From: Halopolyspora algeriensis
GTDB lineage: Bacteria; Actinomycetota; Actinomycetes; Mycobacteriales; Pseudonocardiaceae
Assembly (NCBI RefSeq): GCF_003337235.1
Contig: NZ_QPJC01000002.1
Location: 496,001-560,000 of the forward strand
Reading direction: 5' to 3'
Length of the DNA: 64,000 nt
Shown one piece after another: positions 10,509 through 19,569 of this stretch. Numbering within the stretch: position 1 is the stretch's first letter; each line of letters starts with the position of its first letter. The position numbers were made by a program, and so were the translations under genes. The notes beneath the pieces are model-generated. The model saw only the letters and a list, made by a program, of their open reading frames with translations, had not been told where the DNA came from and made no database searches.

Positions 10509-12059
10509 ATGCGCACCGTTGCCGGACGTACCGATCGCGTCGTCGTGGTGGGGGCGGGACTGTCCGGTCTGGCCGCCGCCCTGCACCTGCTGGGCAGCGG
10601 GCGGGAGGTCGTCGTCGTGGAGCGCGATTCCCACCCGGGCGGCCGGGCGGGCCGCCTCGACCTCGAGGGCTACCGCATGGACACCGGCCCCACCGTGCTC
10701 ACGATGCCCGAACTGCTCGACGAGGCACTCGCGGCGGTCGGGGAATCCACCGCCGAGCGGCTGGACCTGATACCGCTGCATCCCGCCTACCGGGCGCGGT
10801 TCGCCGACGGCACGGCCCTGGACGTGCACACCGATGCCGAACGCATGGAACACGCGGTGCGGGAGTTCGCCGGACCACGCGAAGCGCTCGGGTATCGACG
10901 GCTACGGCACTGGCTCGAACAGCTCTACCGCGCCCAGTACGCCACGTTCATCGACGCGAACTTCGACTCCCCGCTGGATCTGCTCGGCCCGGAGCTCGCA
11001 CACCTGGCCGCGCTCGGAGGGTTCGGGCGGCTGGACAGCGCTATCGGGCGGTACCTCACCGACGAACGACTCCGCCGGGTGTTCTCGTTCCAGGCACTGT
11101 ATGCCGGCATGTCACCGCGCGACGCGCTGGCCGCCTACGCCGTGATCTCCTACATGGACACCGTCGGTGGGGTGTTCTTCCCGCGCGGCGGGATGCGCGC
11201 CGTCCCCGACGCGCTGGCAGCCGCCGCGACCGACGCGGGGGCCACGGTGCAGTACGGCACCGAGGTCACCGAGCTGGAGCGCAGCGGCTCCCGGATCACC
11301 GCGGTGCACACGTCCCGGCAGGAGCGTCTCCCCTGCGATGCGGTGGTCCTCACCCCGGACCTGCCGGTGACCTACCGACTGCTGGGCCGGACCCCCCGGC
11401 GGCCCGTGCCGCTGCGAGCAGCACCTTCGGCGATGGTTCTGCATCTGGGCACATCCCGCGAGTACACCGGACTCGGCCACCACACGCTGTCCTTCGGCGC
11501 GGCGTGGCAACGCACCTTCCGCGAGATCATCGAGCAGGGTCGGTTGATGAGCGACCCGTCCCTGCTGATCACCAACCCGACACGGACCGATCCCGGGCTG
11601 GCCCCGCCGGGCAGGCACCTGCATCACGTCCTGGTTCCCTGCCCGAACCTGCACCGGGCGCGGCCCGACTGGGATCGGATGGCCGATGCCTACGCCGAGG
11701 AGATCATCGGTCGGCTCCAGGATCGGCTCATGCCCGAGTTCGCAAGCTCCGTCGAAGTCAGCCGTGTGGTCACACCCCACGACTGGGCGGCACAGGGCAT
11801 GCTGGCGGGGACCCCGTTCAGTGCCGCCCACAGTTTCGCCCAGACGGGGCCGTTCCGGCCGCGGAACCTGGTCCGCGGCATCGACAACGCCGTCCTCGCC
11901 GGATGTGGGAGCACCCCCGGTGTCGGGGTGCCGACCGTCCTCGTCTCCGGAAAGCTGGCAGCGCAGCGCATTACCGGCCGCCGGCGACACCCGACCCGCA
12001 CCCGAGCGGCGACGGCGGGGCTCGACACGGCGGCAGGTACGGGTGTCGACCTGCCATGA
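10509..12059 (+). CDS. crtI: Phytoene desaturase CrtI
   Basis: A 516-residue FAD-dependent desaturase/isomerase that converts phytoene to lycopene in four steps at the membrane. The N-terminal dinucleotide motif [15 protein letters not shown] (about residues 13-27) is followed by the FAD-contact HPGGRAGRL and [11 protein letters not shown]. The C-terminal carotenoid-desaturase signature is intact ([23 protein letters not shown]). Length is normal for bacterial CrtI. ATG 10509 follows GAGAGGAGAA. It is the first gene of a seven-gene plus-strand operon, and its stop overlaps the crtB start (ATGA). Confidence 0.95.
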   Translation: MRTVAGRTDRVVVVGAGLSGLAAALHLLGSGREVVVVERDSHPGGRAGRLDLEGYRMDTGPTVLTMPELLDEALAAVGESTAERLDLIPLHPAYRARFADGTALDVHTDAERMEHAVREFAGPREALGYRRLRHWLEQLYRAQYATFIDANFDSPLDLLGPELAHLAALGGFGRLDSAIGRYLTDERLRRVFSFQALYAGMSPRDALAAYAVISYMDTVGGVFFPRGGMRAVPDALAAAATDAGATVQYGTEVTELERSGSRITAVHTSRQERLPCDAVVLTPDLPVTYRLLGRTPRRPVPLRAAPSAMVLHLGTSREYTGLGHHTLSFGAAWQRTFREIIEQGRLMSDPSLLITNPTRTDPGLAPPGRHLHHVLVPCPNLHRARPDWDRMADAYAEEIIGRLQDRLMPEFASSVEVSRVVTPHDWAAQGMLAGTPFSAAHSFAQTGPFRPRNLVRGIDNAVLAGCGSTPGVGVPTVLVSGKLAAQRITGRRRHPTRTRAATAGLDTAAGTGVDLP

Positions 12060-13051
12060 CGCGACACGAACTGCGTACCGCCGGGATCCGGGAACCCGCG
12101 GTGTGCGCGGCCTACGAGCGATGCCGGCGCCTCAACGCCCGGCACGGCCGCACGTACTTCCTGGCCACCCGGATGCTCACCCCGGCTCAACGCCCCGCCG
12201 TGCACGCGTTGTACGGGTTCGCGCGGTGGGCCGACGACATCGTCGACGATCTCGATCCGACCCGTAGCACGCAGGCGCGTGCCGAGGAACTCGAGAGGCT
12301 GGGCACAGCGCTGCACGCCGGACTGCGACACGGCCACAGCGAGCATCCCGTGCTGGCGGCGCTGGTGGATACGGTCACGCGATACGGAATCGACCACGAG
12401 TACTTCACCGCGTTCCTGAGGTCGATGCGCCAGGACCTCACCGTCACCGACTACCCCACCCGTACCGCGCTGAACTCCTACGTCCACGGCTCGGCGGACG
12501 TGATCGGGCTGCAGGTGCTGCCGGTACTGGGCACGGTGACCGGCCACGAGCATGCCGCCCCCCGGGCGGCGGCGCTGGGCAATGCCTTTCAGCTGACCAA
12601 TTTCCTCCGGGACCTCGGAGAGGACCTGCAACGCGGGCGCGTCTACCTGCCCGCCGACGAGCTCGCCGCGTTCGGCGTGGACCGCGATCGGCTGCTGTGG
12701 TGCCTGCGAGCAGGGCGTCCGGACCGCCGGGTCCGACACGCTCTGGCCGATCAGGTGGCCCGCACCCGGGCGATCTATCGCTATGCCCAGCCGGGGATCA
12801 ACATGCTCGCCCCCGTGTCGCGTCCGTGTGTGGCCACTGCCTTCACCTTGTACGGGGAGATACTCGACCAGCTGGTCGATGCCGATTACAACGTGTTCGA
12901 CACGCGGGTCTCGGTGCCTGCAACACGCCGGCTCGGCGTGGCCGGAACCGCCGTGTTCGGGGCCCTGACCACCCGGGCACGCGCACGGCTGGCCGGACAG
13001 CGCCACGCCGGGACCGCGCCGACTGCTGCGAATTCACCCGACGTGAGGTAA
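12056..13051 (+). CDS. crtB: Phytoene synthase CrtB
   Basis: A 331-residue head-to-head prenyl synthase that joins two geranylgeranyl diphosphates into phytoene. The two Asp-rich motifs are intact: ADDIVDDLD at residues 59-67 and [15 protein letters not shown] with D186 and D190. The final ~30 residues are Ala/Arg-rich and variable. It overlaps crtI by 4 bp. Unlike the HpnC/HpnD proteins of this window it lies among carotenoid genes, so C40 rather than squalene synthesis is expected. Confidence 0.94.
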   Translation: MTRHELRTAGIREPAVCAAYERCRRLNARHGRTYFLATRMLTPAQRPAVHALYGFARWADDIVDDLDPTRSTQARAEELERLGTALHAGLRHGHSEHPVLAALVDTVTRYGIDHEYFTAFLRSMRQDLTVTDYPTRTALNSYVHGSADVIGLQVLPVLGTVTGHEHAAPRAAALGNAFQLTNFLRDLGEDLQRGRVYLPADELAAFGVDRDRLLWCLRAGRPDRRVRHALADQVARTRAIYRYAQPGINMLAPVSRPCVATAFTLYGEILDQLVDADYNVFDTRVSVPATRRLGVAGTAVFGALTTRARARLAGQRHAGTAPTAANSPDVR

Positions 13052-13061
13052 CTGTGAGCAC

Positions 13062-13622
13062 ATGAACTCGATCTCCTCCGCGACCACCCCGGAGCTCGTC
13101 GTCCTGCTCGACGAGAACGGCCACTCGATCGGCAGCGCTTCCAAGACCGAGGTGCACTGCAACGACACTCCCCTGCACCTGGCCTTCTCCTGCTACGTGT
13201 TCAATCCCGCCGGACAACTGCTGGTCACCCGGCGGGCTTTGGGCAAGCGGACCTGGCCGGGGGTGTGGAGCAACTCCTGCTGCGGCCATCCGGCACCCGA
13301 CGAGCCCACCGAGGAGGCCGTGCACCGCCGCGTGCGGGAAGAGCTCGGGGTCGCGCTGCACGACGTCCGCGTGTGCCTGCCGGAGTTTCGCTACCGGGCC
13401 ATCGATGCGACCGGAACGGTGGAAAACGAGCTGTGTCCGGTGTACACGGCCGTCACCGCGGACCGTCCCGAGCCCGAACCGACCGAGATCGTCGACTGGG
13501 CCTGGGCGGAGTGGCCGGAGTTCGTGCGGCTGGCCGAGCGGGCGCCGTGGGCCATCAGCCCCTGGGCGGCCGAGCAGGCTCCACTCGTTGCGAACCTCCT
13601 GGGCAACGACCAGGGCCGGTGA
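13062..13622 (+). CDS. idi: Isopentenyl-diphosphate delta-isomerase, type I
   Basis: A 186-residue Nudix-fold isomerase that interconverts IPP and DMAPP. The catalytic Cys lies in SNSCCGHP (C74 by alignment with the E. coli active-site Cys) and the catalytic Glu in ENELCPV (E123). The Nudix-like stretch REELGV and the metal-binding His residues are present. It sits 10 bp after crtB and 3 bp before crtYc, supplying prenyl precursors to the carotenoid operon. Its presence inside the operon suggests flux to C5 units is co-regulated with pigment synthesis. Confidence 0.94.
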   Translation: MNSISSATTPELVVLLDENGHSIGSASKTEVHCNDTPLHLAFSCYVFNPAGQLLVTRRALGKRTWPGVWSNSCCGHPAPDEPTEEAVHRRVREELGVALHDVRVCLPEFRYRAIDATGTVENELCPVYTAVTADRPEPEPTEIVDWAWAEWPEFVRLAERAPWAISPWAAEQAPLVANLLGNDQGR

Positions 13623-13625
13623 CCG

Positions 13626-13988
13626 ATGGACCGGTTTCAGTACCTGCTGCTCATGGCCGGGTGCCTGGCGATCACCCTGCCCCTGGAGATCCTGGGTGCG
13701 CGGGTGTATCGCCGGCCCGGCCGGTTGGTGCGCACCCTGCTGCCGGTTCTGGGTGTCTTCCTCGTCTGGGACGTTGTCGCGATCGCCCGGGGACACTGGA
13801 CATTCCATCCCGACTACGTCACCGGGTGGTCCCTGCCGGGAGGTCTGCCGATCGAAGAGCTGGCTTTTTTCGTGGTCATTCCGATCTGTGGCCTGTTGAC
13901 CTATGAGTCCGTCGACAGGATGCTCACCGCGCTGCGGCGGCCCGCGGATGCCGGAGAGGACCTGCTCGACTCCCCCGGGAAGCGGTGA
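13626..13988 (+). CDS. crtYc: Lycopene cyclase subunit CrtYc
   Basis: A 120-residue membrane protein with three predicted TM segments. It carries the lycopene-cyclase-domain motifs PLEILG near residue 20 and LPIEELAFFVVIP near residue 78. These match one half of the heterodimeric beta-cyclase of Gram-positive carotenoid pathways, which converts lycopene ends to beta-ionone rings. The partner subunit is the next gene. The C-terminus ends in a polar tail. Confidence 0.9.
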   Translation: MDRFQYLLLMAGCLAITLPLEILGARVYRRPGRLVRTLLPVLGVFLVWDVVAIARGHWTFHPDYVTGWSLPGGLPIEELAFFVVIPICGLLTYESVDRMLTALRRPADAGEDLLDSPGKR

Positions 13989-13992
13989 TCCT

Positions 13993-14310
13993 GTGCTGTG
14001 GGAATACACCGTCCCTGCGGTCGCGGCCGTTGTCGTCGTGGTGGCCGGTGAGCTGCTCTGGCTGCGTACCGGCCTGTTTCGCCGTCCCGCGTACTGGCTG
14101 AGCATGCTCATCATGCTCGCGTTCCAGATCCCGGTGGACGGCTGGCTGACCAAACTGTCCGCACCGATCGTGCGCTACGCCCCGCAGGTGATGACCGGCC
14201 TGCGGGCGCCATGGGACATCCCCGTGGAGGACTTTCTGTTCGGTTTCGCCCTGATCACCGCGACCCTGCTGCTGTGGGAACATCACCGGCGAGCGAGGGA
14301 GGTCCGGTGA
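13993..14310 (+). CDS. crtYd: Lycopene cyclase subunit CrtYd
   Basis: A 105-residue membrane protein starting at GTG 13993, only 4 bp after crtYc. It has three hydrophobic helices, DGWLTKLSAPIVRY, and the acidic motif PWDIPVEDFLFGFALIT, the counterpart of PIEE in CrtYc. Together the subunits form a lycopene beta-cyclase. Its TGA overlaps the GTG of the methyltransferase gene. Confidence 0.88.
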   Translation: MLWEYTVPAVAAVVVVVAGELLWLRTGLFRRPAYWLSMLIMLAFQIPVDGWLTKLSAPIVRYAPQVMTGLRAPWDIPVEDFLFGFALITATLLLWEHHRRAREVR

Positions 14311-15050
14311 CGGCATCGCAGGAAAGGCCCCCGCACGGGGTTGTCGACGAGTTCGACGCGGCAGCCGGTTCCTACGACCGCCTCGTCGGTGCCAATCCCG
14401 GTTACCACCGGCATCTGGCCCTGTCCGCGAGGCGGTTGCGGCTGCCCGATGACGGCCGGGGTCTGCGGCTGCTGGATGCCGGCTGCGGCACCGGCGCCTC
14501 GACGGCCGCGCTGCTGCGAGCGGCTCCCCGGGCGCACATCGTGGCCGTCGACGGATCGGCCGAGATGCTCGCCCGTGCCCGTCGCAAACCATGGCCGGTC
14601 ACGGTCGAGTTCGTCCACGCACGGCTGGACGAACTCACCGACGCGGGGATCACCGGACCCTTCGACGGCATCCTCGCCGCGTACCTGGTGCGCAACCTCC
14701 CCGATGTGGAGGCCGGGTTGGCCACCCTGCTCGCGCTGCTGCGCCCCGGAGCGGGGTTGGCCGTGCACGAGTACTCGGTGCGCGGGCGTATCCCGGCACG
14801 GCTGATGTGGAGCGCCGTGTGCTGGAGCGTCATCATCCCGGCGGGGCGGGTCGCCACCGGGCGTGCCGACCTCTACCGCTACCTGTGGCGCAGCGTACTG
14901 GACTTCGACAGCACCGCGGAATTCCGGCAACGGATGCGTGCGGCCGGCTTCACCGATGTCCGCAGCTCTCGGATGACCGGCTGGCAACGCGGGATCGTGC
15001 ACACCTTCCTCGGCCACCGCCCCGTCCCCGCGCCGGGGAGGGCGCGATGA
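14307..15050 (+). CDS. crtT: SAM-dependent methyltransferase of the carotenoid cluster (CrtT-like)
   Basis: A 247-residue class I methyltransferase. SAM motif I is LLDAGCGTGAST (about residues 55-66), followed by AVDGSAEMLARAR and an ILAAYLVRNLPDV segment that resembles UbiE/MenG enzymes. In Streptomyces the isorenieratene cluster has the order crtY-crtT-crtU, and this gene lies exactly between the cyclase and crtU, so the crtT name rests mainly on position. Its substrate is not certain from the sequence. GTG 14307 overlaps the crtYd stop by 4 bp. Confidence 0.82.
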   Translation: MTASQERPPHGVVDEFDAAAGSYDRLVGANPGYHRHLALSARRLRLPDDGRGLRLLDAGCGTGASTAALLRAAPRAHIVAVDGSAEMLARARRKPWPVTVEFVHARLDELTDAGITGPFDGILAAYLVRNLPDVEAGLATLLALLRPGAGLAVHEYSVRGRIPARLMWSAVCWSVIIPAGRVATGRADLYRYLWRSVLDFDSTAEFRQRMRAAGFTDVRSSRMTGWQRGIVHTFLGHRPVPAPGRAR

Positions 15051-16636
15051 CCGGCGGCACCGTCCCGGACCGCACCGCCCCGGCCCGATCCAGGCCCGGA
15101 CGGGACAGGAAAGCGGTCCTGCACCCGGCCCGCGGCGGCCATCCCGATGTCGGACACCTGCCGCATCGGCCGCGCGTGGCGGTCGTCGGCGCCGGTATCG
15201 CGGGACTGGCCGCGGCCACCTGCCTGGCCGAGCGAGGTGTCGACGTCCGGCTGCTGGAGCGCGAGCACTATCTCGGCGGACGTGTGGGCGGTTGGCGGAC
15301 CGAACTCGTCGACGGATCCGTCGCGAGCATGAACCGCGGTTTCCACGCCTTCTTCCGCCAGTACTACAACCTCCGCAACCTCCTGCGCCGGGCCGACCCG
15401 GCCCTGACCGGGCTCGTGGGAATGCCGGACTATCCCCTGGTGCACAGCGACGGCTACCGCGACACCTTCGCCGGTCTGCCCCGCACCCCACCGTTGAACG
15501 CCCTGGCGTTCGTGGCACGCAGCCCCACCTTCACGTGGCGCGACGTGACCAAGCTGCGTACCCGCGCGGCATTGCCCCTGGCTCACGTGTCGGTGCCCGA
15601 CACCTACGAGCAACTCGACCATCTCGACGCCGCGAGCTTTCTGGACCGAATCGGGTTCCCGAAAGCCGCCCAGCACCTGGCCTTCGAGGTGTTCTCCCGG
15701 AGCTTCTTCGCCGACCCGACCGAGCTGTCGGCCGCCGAACTGATCACGATGTTTCACATCTACTTCCTGGGCTCCAGTGAGGGGCTGCTGTTCGACGTCG
15801 CCTCGGACTGCTTCCCGCAGGCGTTGTGGCAGCCCCTGCAGCACTACCTGACCCAGCGGGATGTGCACCTCCACACCGGCACCTCCGTGGAGTCGGTGCG
15901 GTTCGGGCACCGGCGCCGGTTTCACGTGCGGTGCACGCCACCGCTGCGCGGGCACGGCGAGGAACTCGACGTCGACGCCGTCGTGCTGGCCACCGATCCG
16001 GCCGGGCTGCGCACCCTCGTGCAGCACTCACCGCAGCTCGGTGACAGCACGTGGCAGCGCAGCATCGCGGATCTGCCCAGTGCTCCCCCGTTCCTGGTCT
16101 CCCGGCTGTGGCTGGACCGCCCGATCGCCGGTGACCGTCCCGGTTTCCTCGGCACGAGCGGGTACGGACCGCTGGACAACATCAGCGTGCTGGAACGCTA
16201 CGAGCACAGTGCCTCCGAGTGGGCTCACCGGCACGACGGATCCGTGCTCGAGCTGCACGCCTACGCCCTGGCGGGCACCCCCACTGTCGAGCAGCTGCGT
16301 CCCCGCGTGCTGGCGGAGCTGCATCGCATCTACCCGGAGACCGCCCGGGCCGGCATCGTCGACGAGCGCCACGAGTTGCGTGCCGATTGCCCGCTGTTCC
16401 CACCGGGCGGTTTCCGCGATCGACCCGGCGTGCGCACCCCCGACCCGCATCTGGTGCTGGCGGGCGACCTCGTCCGGGTCGACCTGCCGGTGGCCCTGAT
16501 GGAACGTGCCGCCACCACCGGGATGTGCGCGGCCAACGAGCTGCTGGCCGGGTGGGACACCCGCGGCCACGCCCTGTGGAGTGTGCCCGACCGAGGGAGG
16601 TTCGCCGCTCTGCGACGGCTGGCGCCGGCGCATTAG
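15047..16636 (+). CDS. crtU: Carotene desaturase/methyltransferase CrtU (aromatic carotenoid formation)
   Basis: A 529-residue FAD-dependent protein related to CrtI. After a roughly 40-residue basic extension comes VAVVGAGIAGLAAATCLAERG, then LEREHYLGGRVGGW. The distinctive MNRGFHAFFRQYYNLRNLL region matches CrtU enzymes that desaturate and methyl-shift beta rings to aromatic (chi/phi-type) rings, giving isorenieratene from beta-carotene. The C-terminal LVLAGDLVRVDLPVALMERAATTG is intact. It overlaps crtT by 4 bp and ends the operon. The stop codon abuts a 71-bp dispersed repeat. Confidence 0.9.
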   Translation: MTGGTVPDRTAPARSRPGRDRKAVLHPARGGHPDVGHLPHRPRVAVVGAGIAGLAAATCLAERGVDVRLLEREHYLGGRVGGWRTELVDGSVASMNRGFHAFFRQYYNLRNLLRRADPALTGLVGMPDYPLVHSDGYRDTFAGLPRTPPLNALAFVARSPTFTWRDVTKLRTRAALPLAHVSVPDTYEQLDHLDAASFLDRIGFPKAAQHLAFEVFSRSFFADPTELSAAELITMFHIYFLGSSEGLLFDVASDCFPQALWQPLQHYLTQRDVHLHTGTSVESVRFGHRRRFHVRCTPPLRGHGEELDVDAVVLATDPAGLRTLVQHSPQLGDSTWQRSIADLPSAPPFLVSRLWLDRPIAGDRPGFLGTSGYGPLDNISVLERYEHSASEWAHRHDGSVLELHAYALAGTPTVEQLRPRVLAELHRIYPETARAGIVDERHELRADCPLFPPGGFRDRPGVRTPDPHLVLAGDLVRVDLPVALMERAATTGMCAANELLAGWDTRGHALWSVPDRGRFAALRRLAPAH

Positions 16637-16706
16637 AGAGTGCACGGATTGGTTTGTGGGCGGTGCGGGTGGCGGAACCTCCGGCTGCGCCACGCTCCGT
16701 CGAGCC
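16636..16706 (+). repeat. Dispersed intergenic repeat, copy A
   Basis: This stretch beginning GAGAGTGCACGGATTGG is about four-fifths identical by eye to 19570-19641. It begins on the last base of the crtU stop codon. It contains a possible 6-bp stem GTGGCG/CGCCAC. Both copies lie in the same orientation between convergent genes. Confidence 0.7.
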
Positions 16707-16764
16707 CCGACATCAGGGAGGCCAGATCCGCGCGGTCAGTCAGGTACTCGCCACGGGGTCACCG

Positions 16765-17145
16765 TCAGCTGGCGGTGAAGGAGATGCTGTCCGATCCCCG
16801 GTCGCAGGTGTAGTCGAAGCCACCGAGTGCGTTGCCGGTGGGCCGCCCCTGGCAGGTGAAGCCGTGGCTGCGGTAGGACTCCCCGAGCCGTCCCTCGACG
16901 TCCGCGGCGACGTCGCGGGCGAGGTCGCAGCCGAGGCCGTCGGCACGGATGGTGAACGCCCCGTAGTCGGAAGCGGGCGCGAAAGCCACGTCACCGCAGT
17001 CGCGCCGGTCCGCTCCGGTGGTGGTCGAGACGGCCGTATCACCGGCACGGGGGGACGGCGCGGGCTGCGGGGAGGCCGCAACCGTTGCCGCACCGCCCAG
17101 CGCGGTGAGCGTCGCAGCCACGAGCGCCGCTGTTCTTCCCATCAT
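16765..17145 (-). CDS. Small secreted cysteine-containing protein, unknown function
   Basis: A 126-residue protein. The N-terminus (MMGRTAALVAATLTALGG, then AATVAASPQP) is a good Sec signal peptide with likely cleavage near residue 25-28. The mature part is Pro/Ala-rich at first, then a compact domain with four Cys (RRDCGDV, GLGCDLA, GFTCQGR, FDYTCDRG) that could form two disulfides. No catalytic motif is recognised. ATG 17145 is 9 nt after GGAGG. It converges with crtU, with repeat copy A lying between them. Confidence 0.7.
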   Translation of the reverse strand: MMGRTAALVAATLTALGGAATVAASPQPAPSPRAGDTAVSTTTGADRRDCGDVAFAPASDYGAFTIRADGLGCDLARDVAADVEGRLGESYRSHGFTCQGRPTGNALGGFDYTCDRGSDSISFTAS

Positions 17146-17259
17146 GTTCGGCAGCCTCCGTCCGTTCGGCGAGTGCTTGTTGTGCTGGTCATCCCGGGAT
17201 GCGCCGCAGCGCCCGCAGGGTGACGACGTCACCGCCCGAAAACGGCCACGACAACGATA

Positions 17260-18294
17260 CTAACCCGGAAAGTGGCCTGTGCTGCGCAGTGCGTAACGAC
17301 GCTCGGCATAGGCGAGATCGTCGCGCCACAGCCGCAGCGCCGCCCAGCGCATCGCCGGGCGCATCACCCCGGCCGCGCGACGCGCCACGCGAAAACCCCG
17401 CCGCTCGGAATGGGCCACCGTCGCCTCGATCACGGCAGTGCGCGGCCGACCGGCGCTGTCGTGGCCCAGCGGTGTCGCGTGGGTTTCGACGACGCTGCCC
17501 GCCCCTTCACCCTCCACGATGTGCATGACCACGGTGCGCGGCTCCGGACAGGTGAAGGTCGCGGTCACCGGCACCCCGAGGTGCCGAGACAGCCGGAAGG
17601 ACACCTCGACGTCGAACCGGTCGCGATCGGCGTCGTCGGGAGCGTCGATCTCCGGCGCGCGAAGCACCCGCAGGTTGGCGAAGGAGTACGGATGGAACCA
17701 GGACCCGTGCCACGGGTCCAGCCGGTTGGCCACGACATCCTCCGGCTCGCACACTCCCGTCACCGTGGCCACCGCCTCGATACCGGTTTGCCGTGGCGGA
17801 CGGCGAGGAATCACGGGCTCGGGCAACGGTTGCTCGCCCCCGGCCTCGTCCAGGCGCACCCACGCCAGCACACCGTCGTCATGGACGGGAAACGGTGTCC
17901 ACCACGGTGTTGCCCGCTCCCCCAGTTTCAGGCCGTGCCAGCGGCACACGAGTTCGCCGCAGTGCACCCGGGCCTGGCTGAGCGGGGCACCGAGGTGTGG
18001 GCACGCGCCGGGGCCCGCGTGCAGCCGGCCGTCGCCGGTACGCCAGGCCACCACCTCCACTCCCGCGACCGTGCGACCGAACGGCCGGTCCGTGGTGACT
18101 TCCCGGCTGGCGGCCAGCACGAACCAGTTCCCCGACGGACGTGCCAGGGCTCGTTTGAGTGCCGCTTCGATCAGCGCCGGATTCGCCGATTTCCAGGTGC
18201 CGCCCTGCTCGGCCCAGTGCGGGATCCGCAGGCGCCGCAGCGGGAGCTCGCGTATCCGCCCGGGTCGTTTCGCCGCCACTCCGCCCACGGTCAC
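17260..18294 (-). CDS. Rieske 2Fe-2S protein with DUF5914-like C-terminal domain (putative carotenoid oxygenase)
   Basis: About 344 residues. The Rieske motifs are CPHLGAPLSQARVHCGELVCRWHGL, i.e. C-x-H and C-x2-H ligands separated by about 17-18 residues, near residue 100. The rest has the layout of a Rieske oxygenase-like protein, with ANRLDPWHGSWFHPYSFANLRVL resembling a mononuclear iron site (His residues and Asp). In several actinomycetes proteins of this DUF5914 type lie beside carotenoid genes, so hydroxylation or ketolation of an aromatic carotenoid is a reasonable inference, not a demonstrated reaction. GTG 18294 or GTG 18288 could be the start; the latter is better spaced from AAGGGA. 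No reductase partner is adjacent. Confidence 0.72.
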   Translation of the reverse strand: MTVGGVAAKRPGRIRELPLRRLRIPHWAEQGGTWKSANPALIEAALKRALARPSGNWFVLAASREVTTDRPFGRTVAGVEVVAWRTGDGRLHAGPGACPHLGAPLSQARVHCGELVCRWHGLKLGERATPWWTPFPVHDDGVLAWVRLDEAGGEQPLPEPVIPRRPPRQTGIEAVATVTGVCEPEDVVANRLDPWHGSWFHPYSFANLRVLRAPEIDAPDDADRDRFDVEVSFRLSRHLGVPVTATFTCPEPRTVVMHIVEGEGAGSVVETHATPLGHDSAGRPRTAVIEATVAHSERRGFRVARRAAGVMRPAMRWAALRLWRDDLAYAERRYALRSTGHFPG

Positions 18295-18447
18295 ATCCCT
18301 TCTGCCGGTATCGGTACCTCGACTGCGGTGATCACAGCTCGGCGGCGAGAGTACCGCGCACCACCCGACCCCGCCGGGTGCTACGGGCACGGCAGCCCCA
18401 CCCGCCAGGCGGAGTTCGACCGAGCAGGGCACGGGTCCGTCTCGGGA

Positions 18448-18765
18448 TCAGTGACCGCTCTGGAGTGCCTGGGCGGCCCTGCGGGTGCACGCGCCGAGGT
18501 CCTCGGCCGCTGCAGCGGCCTGGTCGAGCGCGAGGTGCGCCACTCGCTGCTCCGGCACCCCGGGATTCTCGTATTGGGTGGCCAGAGCATCCAGGAGTTT
18601 GGCCAGCTTCGTTCCCACTTCGGTCACGGTCAGGAGCGCATCCCGCGTCGAACCCGGCTGTTGGGCGCCCGGCACCGTCCTCCAACTGGCTTCCAGATTC
18701 TCGATTGCTTGCGTCAATGCCCCGGCATCGTGGGCAACCATGCTCCACGAACGTGCCCCAGTCAT
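18448..18765 (-). CDS. Small alpha-helical protein, unknown function
   Basis: A 105-residue acidic, Ala/Leu-rich protein (MTGARSWSMVAHDAGALTQAIENL and so on) that should be mainly helical. It has several heptad-like stretches and two regions resembling amphipathic helices. No family motif, signal peptide or TM segment is seen. ATG 18765 follows AAAGAAGGGA with 5 nt spacing, a strong site that supports it as a real gene. It is divergent from the universal stress protein gene, and a shared regulatory region is likely. Confidence 0.6.
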   Translation of the reverse strand: MTGARSWSMVAHDAGALTQAIENLEASWRTVPGAQQPGSTRDALLTVTEVGTKLAKLLDALATQYENPGVPEQRVAHLALDQAAAAAEDLGACTRRAAQALQSGH

Positions 18766-19111
18766 GGTTTCCCTTCTTTCCGGCGTGCACGCGCACGCCC
18801 TGCTGATCACCAGTCGTCCGCCACCGTCTCGCGGCGGCGGTGCGCACGTCATACCCGGTGAGCAGTAGTGATCACACTTCGCATTCGTTGTGATCCCGCT
18901 CTCCACCTCGTTCGGGGATGCATTCCCCCGGCCGTGCCTCCTTGCCGTATGCATCCGGTACAGACCCGGCTTTGCCCTTCCCGGCACGGGGTCCCCCTCA
19001 TGGAGCCACTCCGCCCCGTGAGCACTCGTCGGGATGGCGCCCCTCGACAACACTCGGGCACACCACGTGTACTGGAAACCGGCACAACGGACCTCTCTTC
19101 CGGAGACCCCC
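18766..19111. other. Divergent intergenic region upstream of the universal stress protein gene
   Basis: About 346 bp without a credible gene. It should hold promoters for the small helical protein (minus) and the stress protein (plus). No DosR-type box was recognised. One inverted repeat at 18870-18895 is reported separately. Confidence 0.45.
18870..18895. promoter_or_regulatory. Candidate operator, inverted repeat GATCACA-N12-TGTGATC
   Basis: GATCACA at 18870-18876 and TGTGATC at 18889-18895 form a perfect 7-bp inverted repeat, about 105 bp before the minus-strand gene start and 216 bp before the plus-strand one. It looks like a dimeric regulator site; the regulator is unknown. Confidence 0.3.
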
Positions 19112-19561
19112 TTGAGCAACGAGCGCACCATCGTCGTCGGAATCGACGGGTCAGCCCCCTCCACAGCCGCGCTGCGCTGGGCTCTCGGCCAGGCCGAACT
19201 CACCGGCGCCGCCGTCGAGGCGATCACCGCGTGGGAATACCCGGCCTTCTACAGCTGGGAGGGCGGGGCCGTGGCTCCCCGGGAATTCGAGGAGGCCGCC
19301 GGTATCGCGGCCGAGAACACGGTGAATACCGTACTCGGCGAGCGCGATTTCTCGGTGCCGGTCCGCACCCGGGTCGTGCAGGGGAACTCGGCCCAGGTCC
19401 TTCTCGACGCCGCCCGGGATGCCGAGCTGCTCGTCGTGGGCAGCCGCGGGCACGGGGGATTCGTCGGTGCTCTGCTGGGCTCGGTCAGCCAGAAGTGTGT
19501 TCACCACGCGAAGTGCCCGGTGGTGATCATGCACGCCACCCCGGCCACGACCGAGTCCTAG
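19112..19561 (+). CDS. Universal stress protein (UspA family)
   Basis: A 149-residue single-domain Usp. It has the N-terminal IVVGIDGSAPSTAALRWAL and the ATP-binding C-terminal pattern G-x2-G-x9-G(S/T) in VVGSRGHGGFVGALLGSVSQKCVHHAKCPVVIM. It should bind ATP and act in stress or hypoxia survival. TTG 19112 follows CGGAG with suitable spacing; an ATG at 19034 would add 26 residues with no family similarity. It ends 9 bp before repeat copy B. Confidence 0.88.
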   Translation: MSNERTIVVGIDGSAPSTAALRWALGQAELTGAAVEAITAWEYPAFYSWEGGAVAPREFEEAAGIAAENTVNTVLGERDFSVPVRTRVVQGNSAQVLLDAARDAELLVVGSRGHGGFVGALLGSVSQKCVHHAKCPVVIMHATPATTES

Positions 19562-19569
19562 ACGACCAG

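Noticed and set aside
12056-13051. Reading the phytoene synthase as a squalene synthase
   Set aside because: It is embedded in and coupled to crtI, while a complete HpnC-HpnD protein exists in the hopanoid operon.
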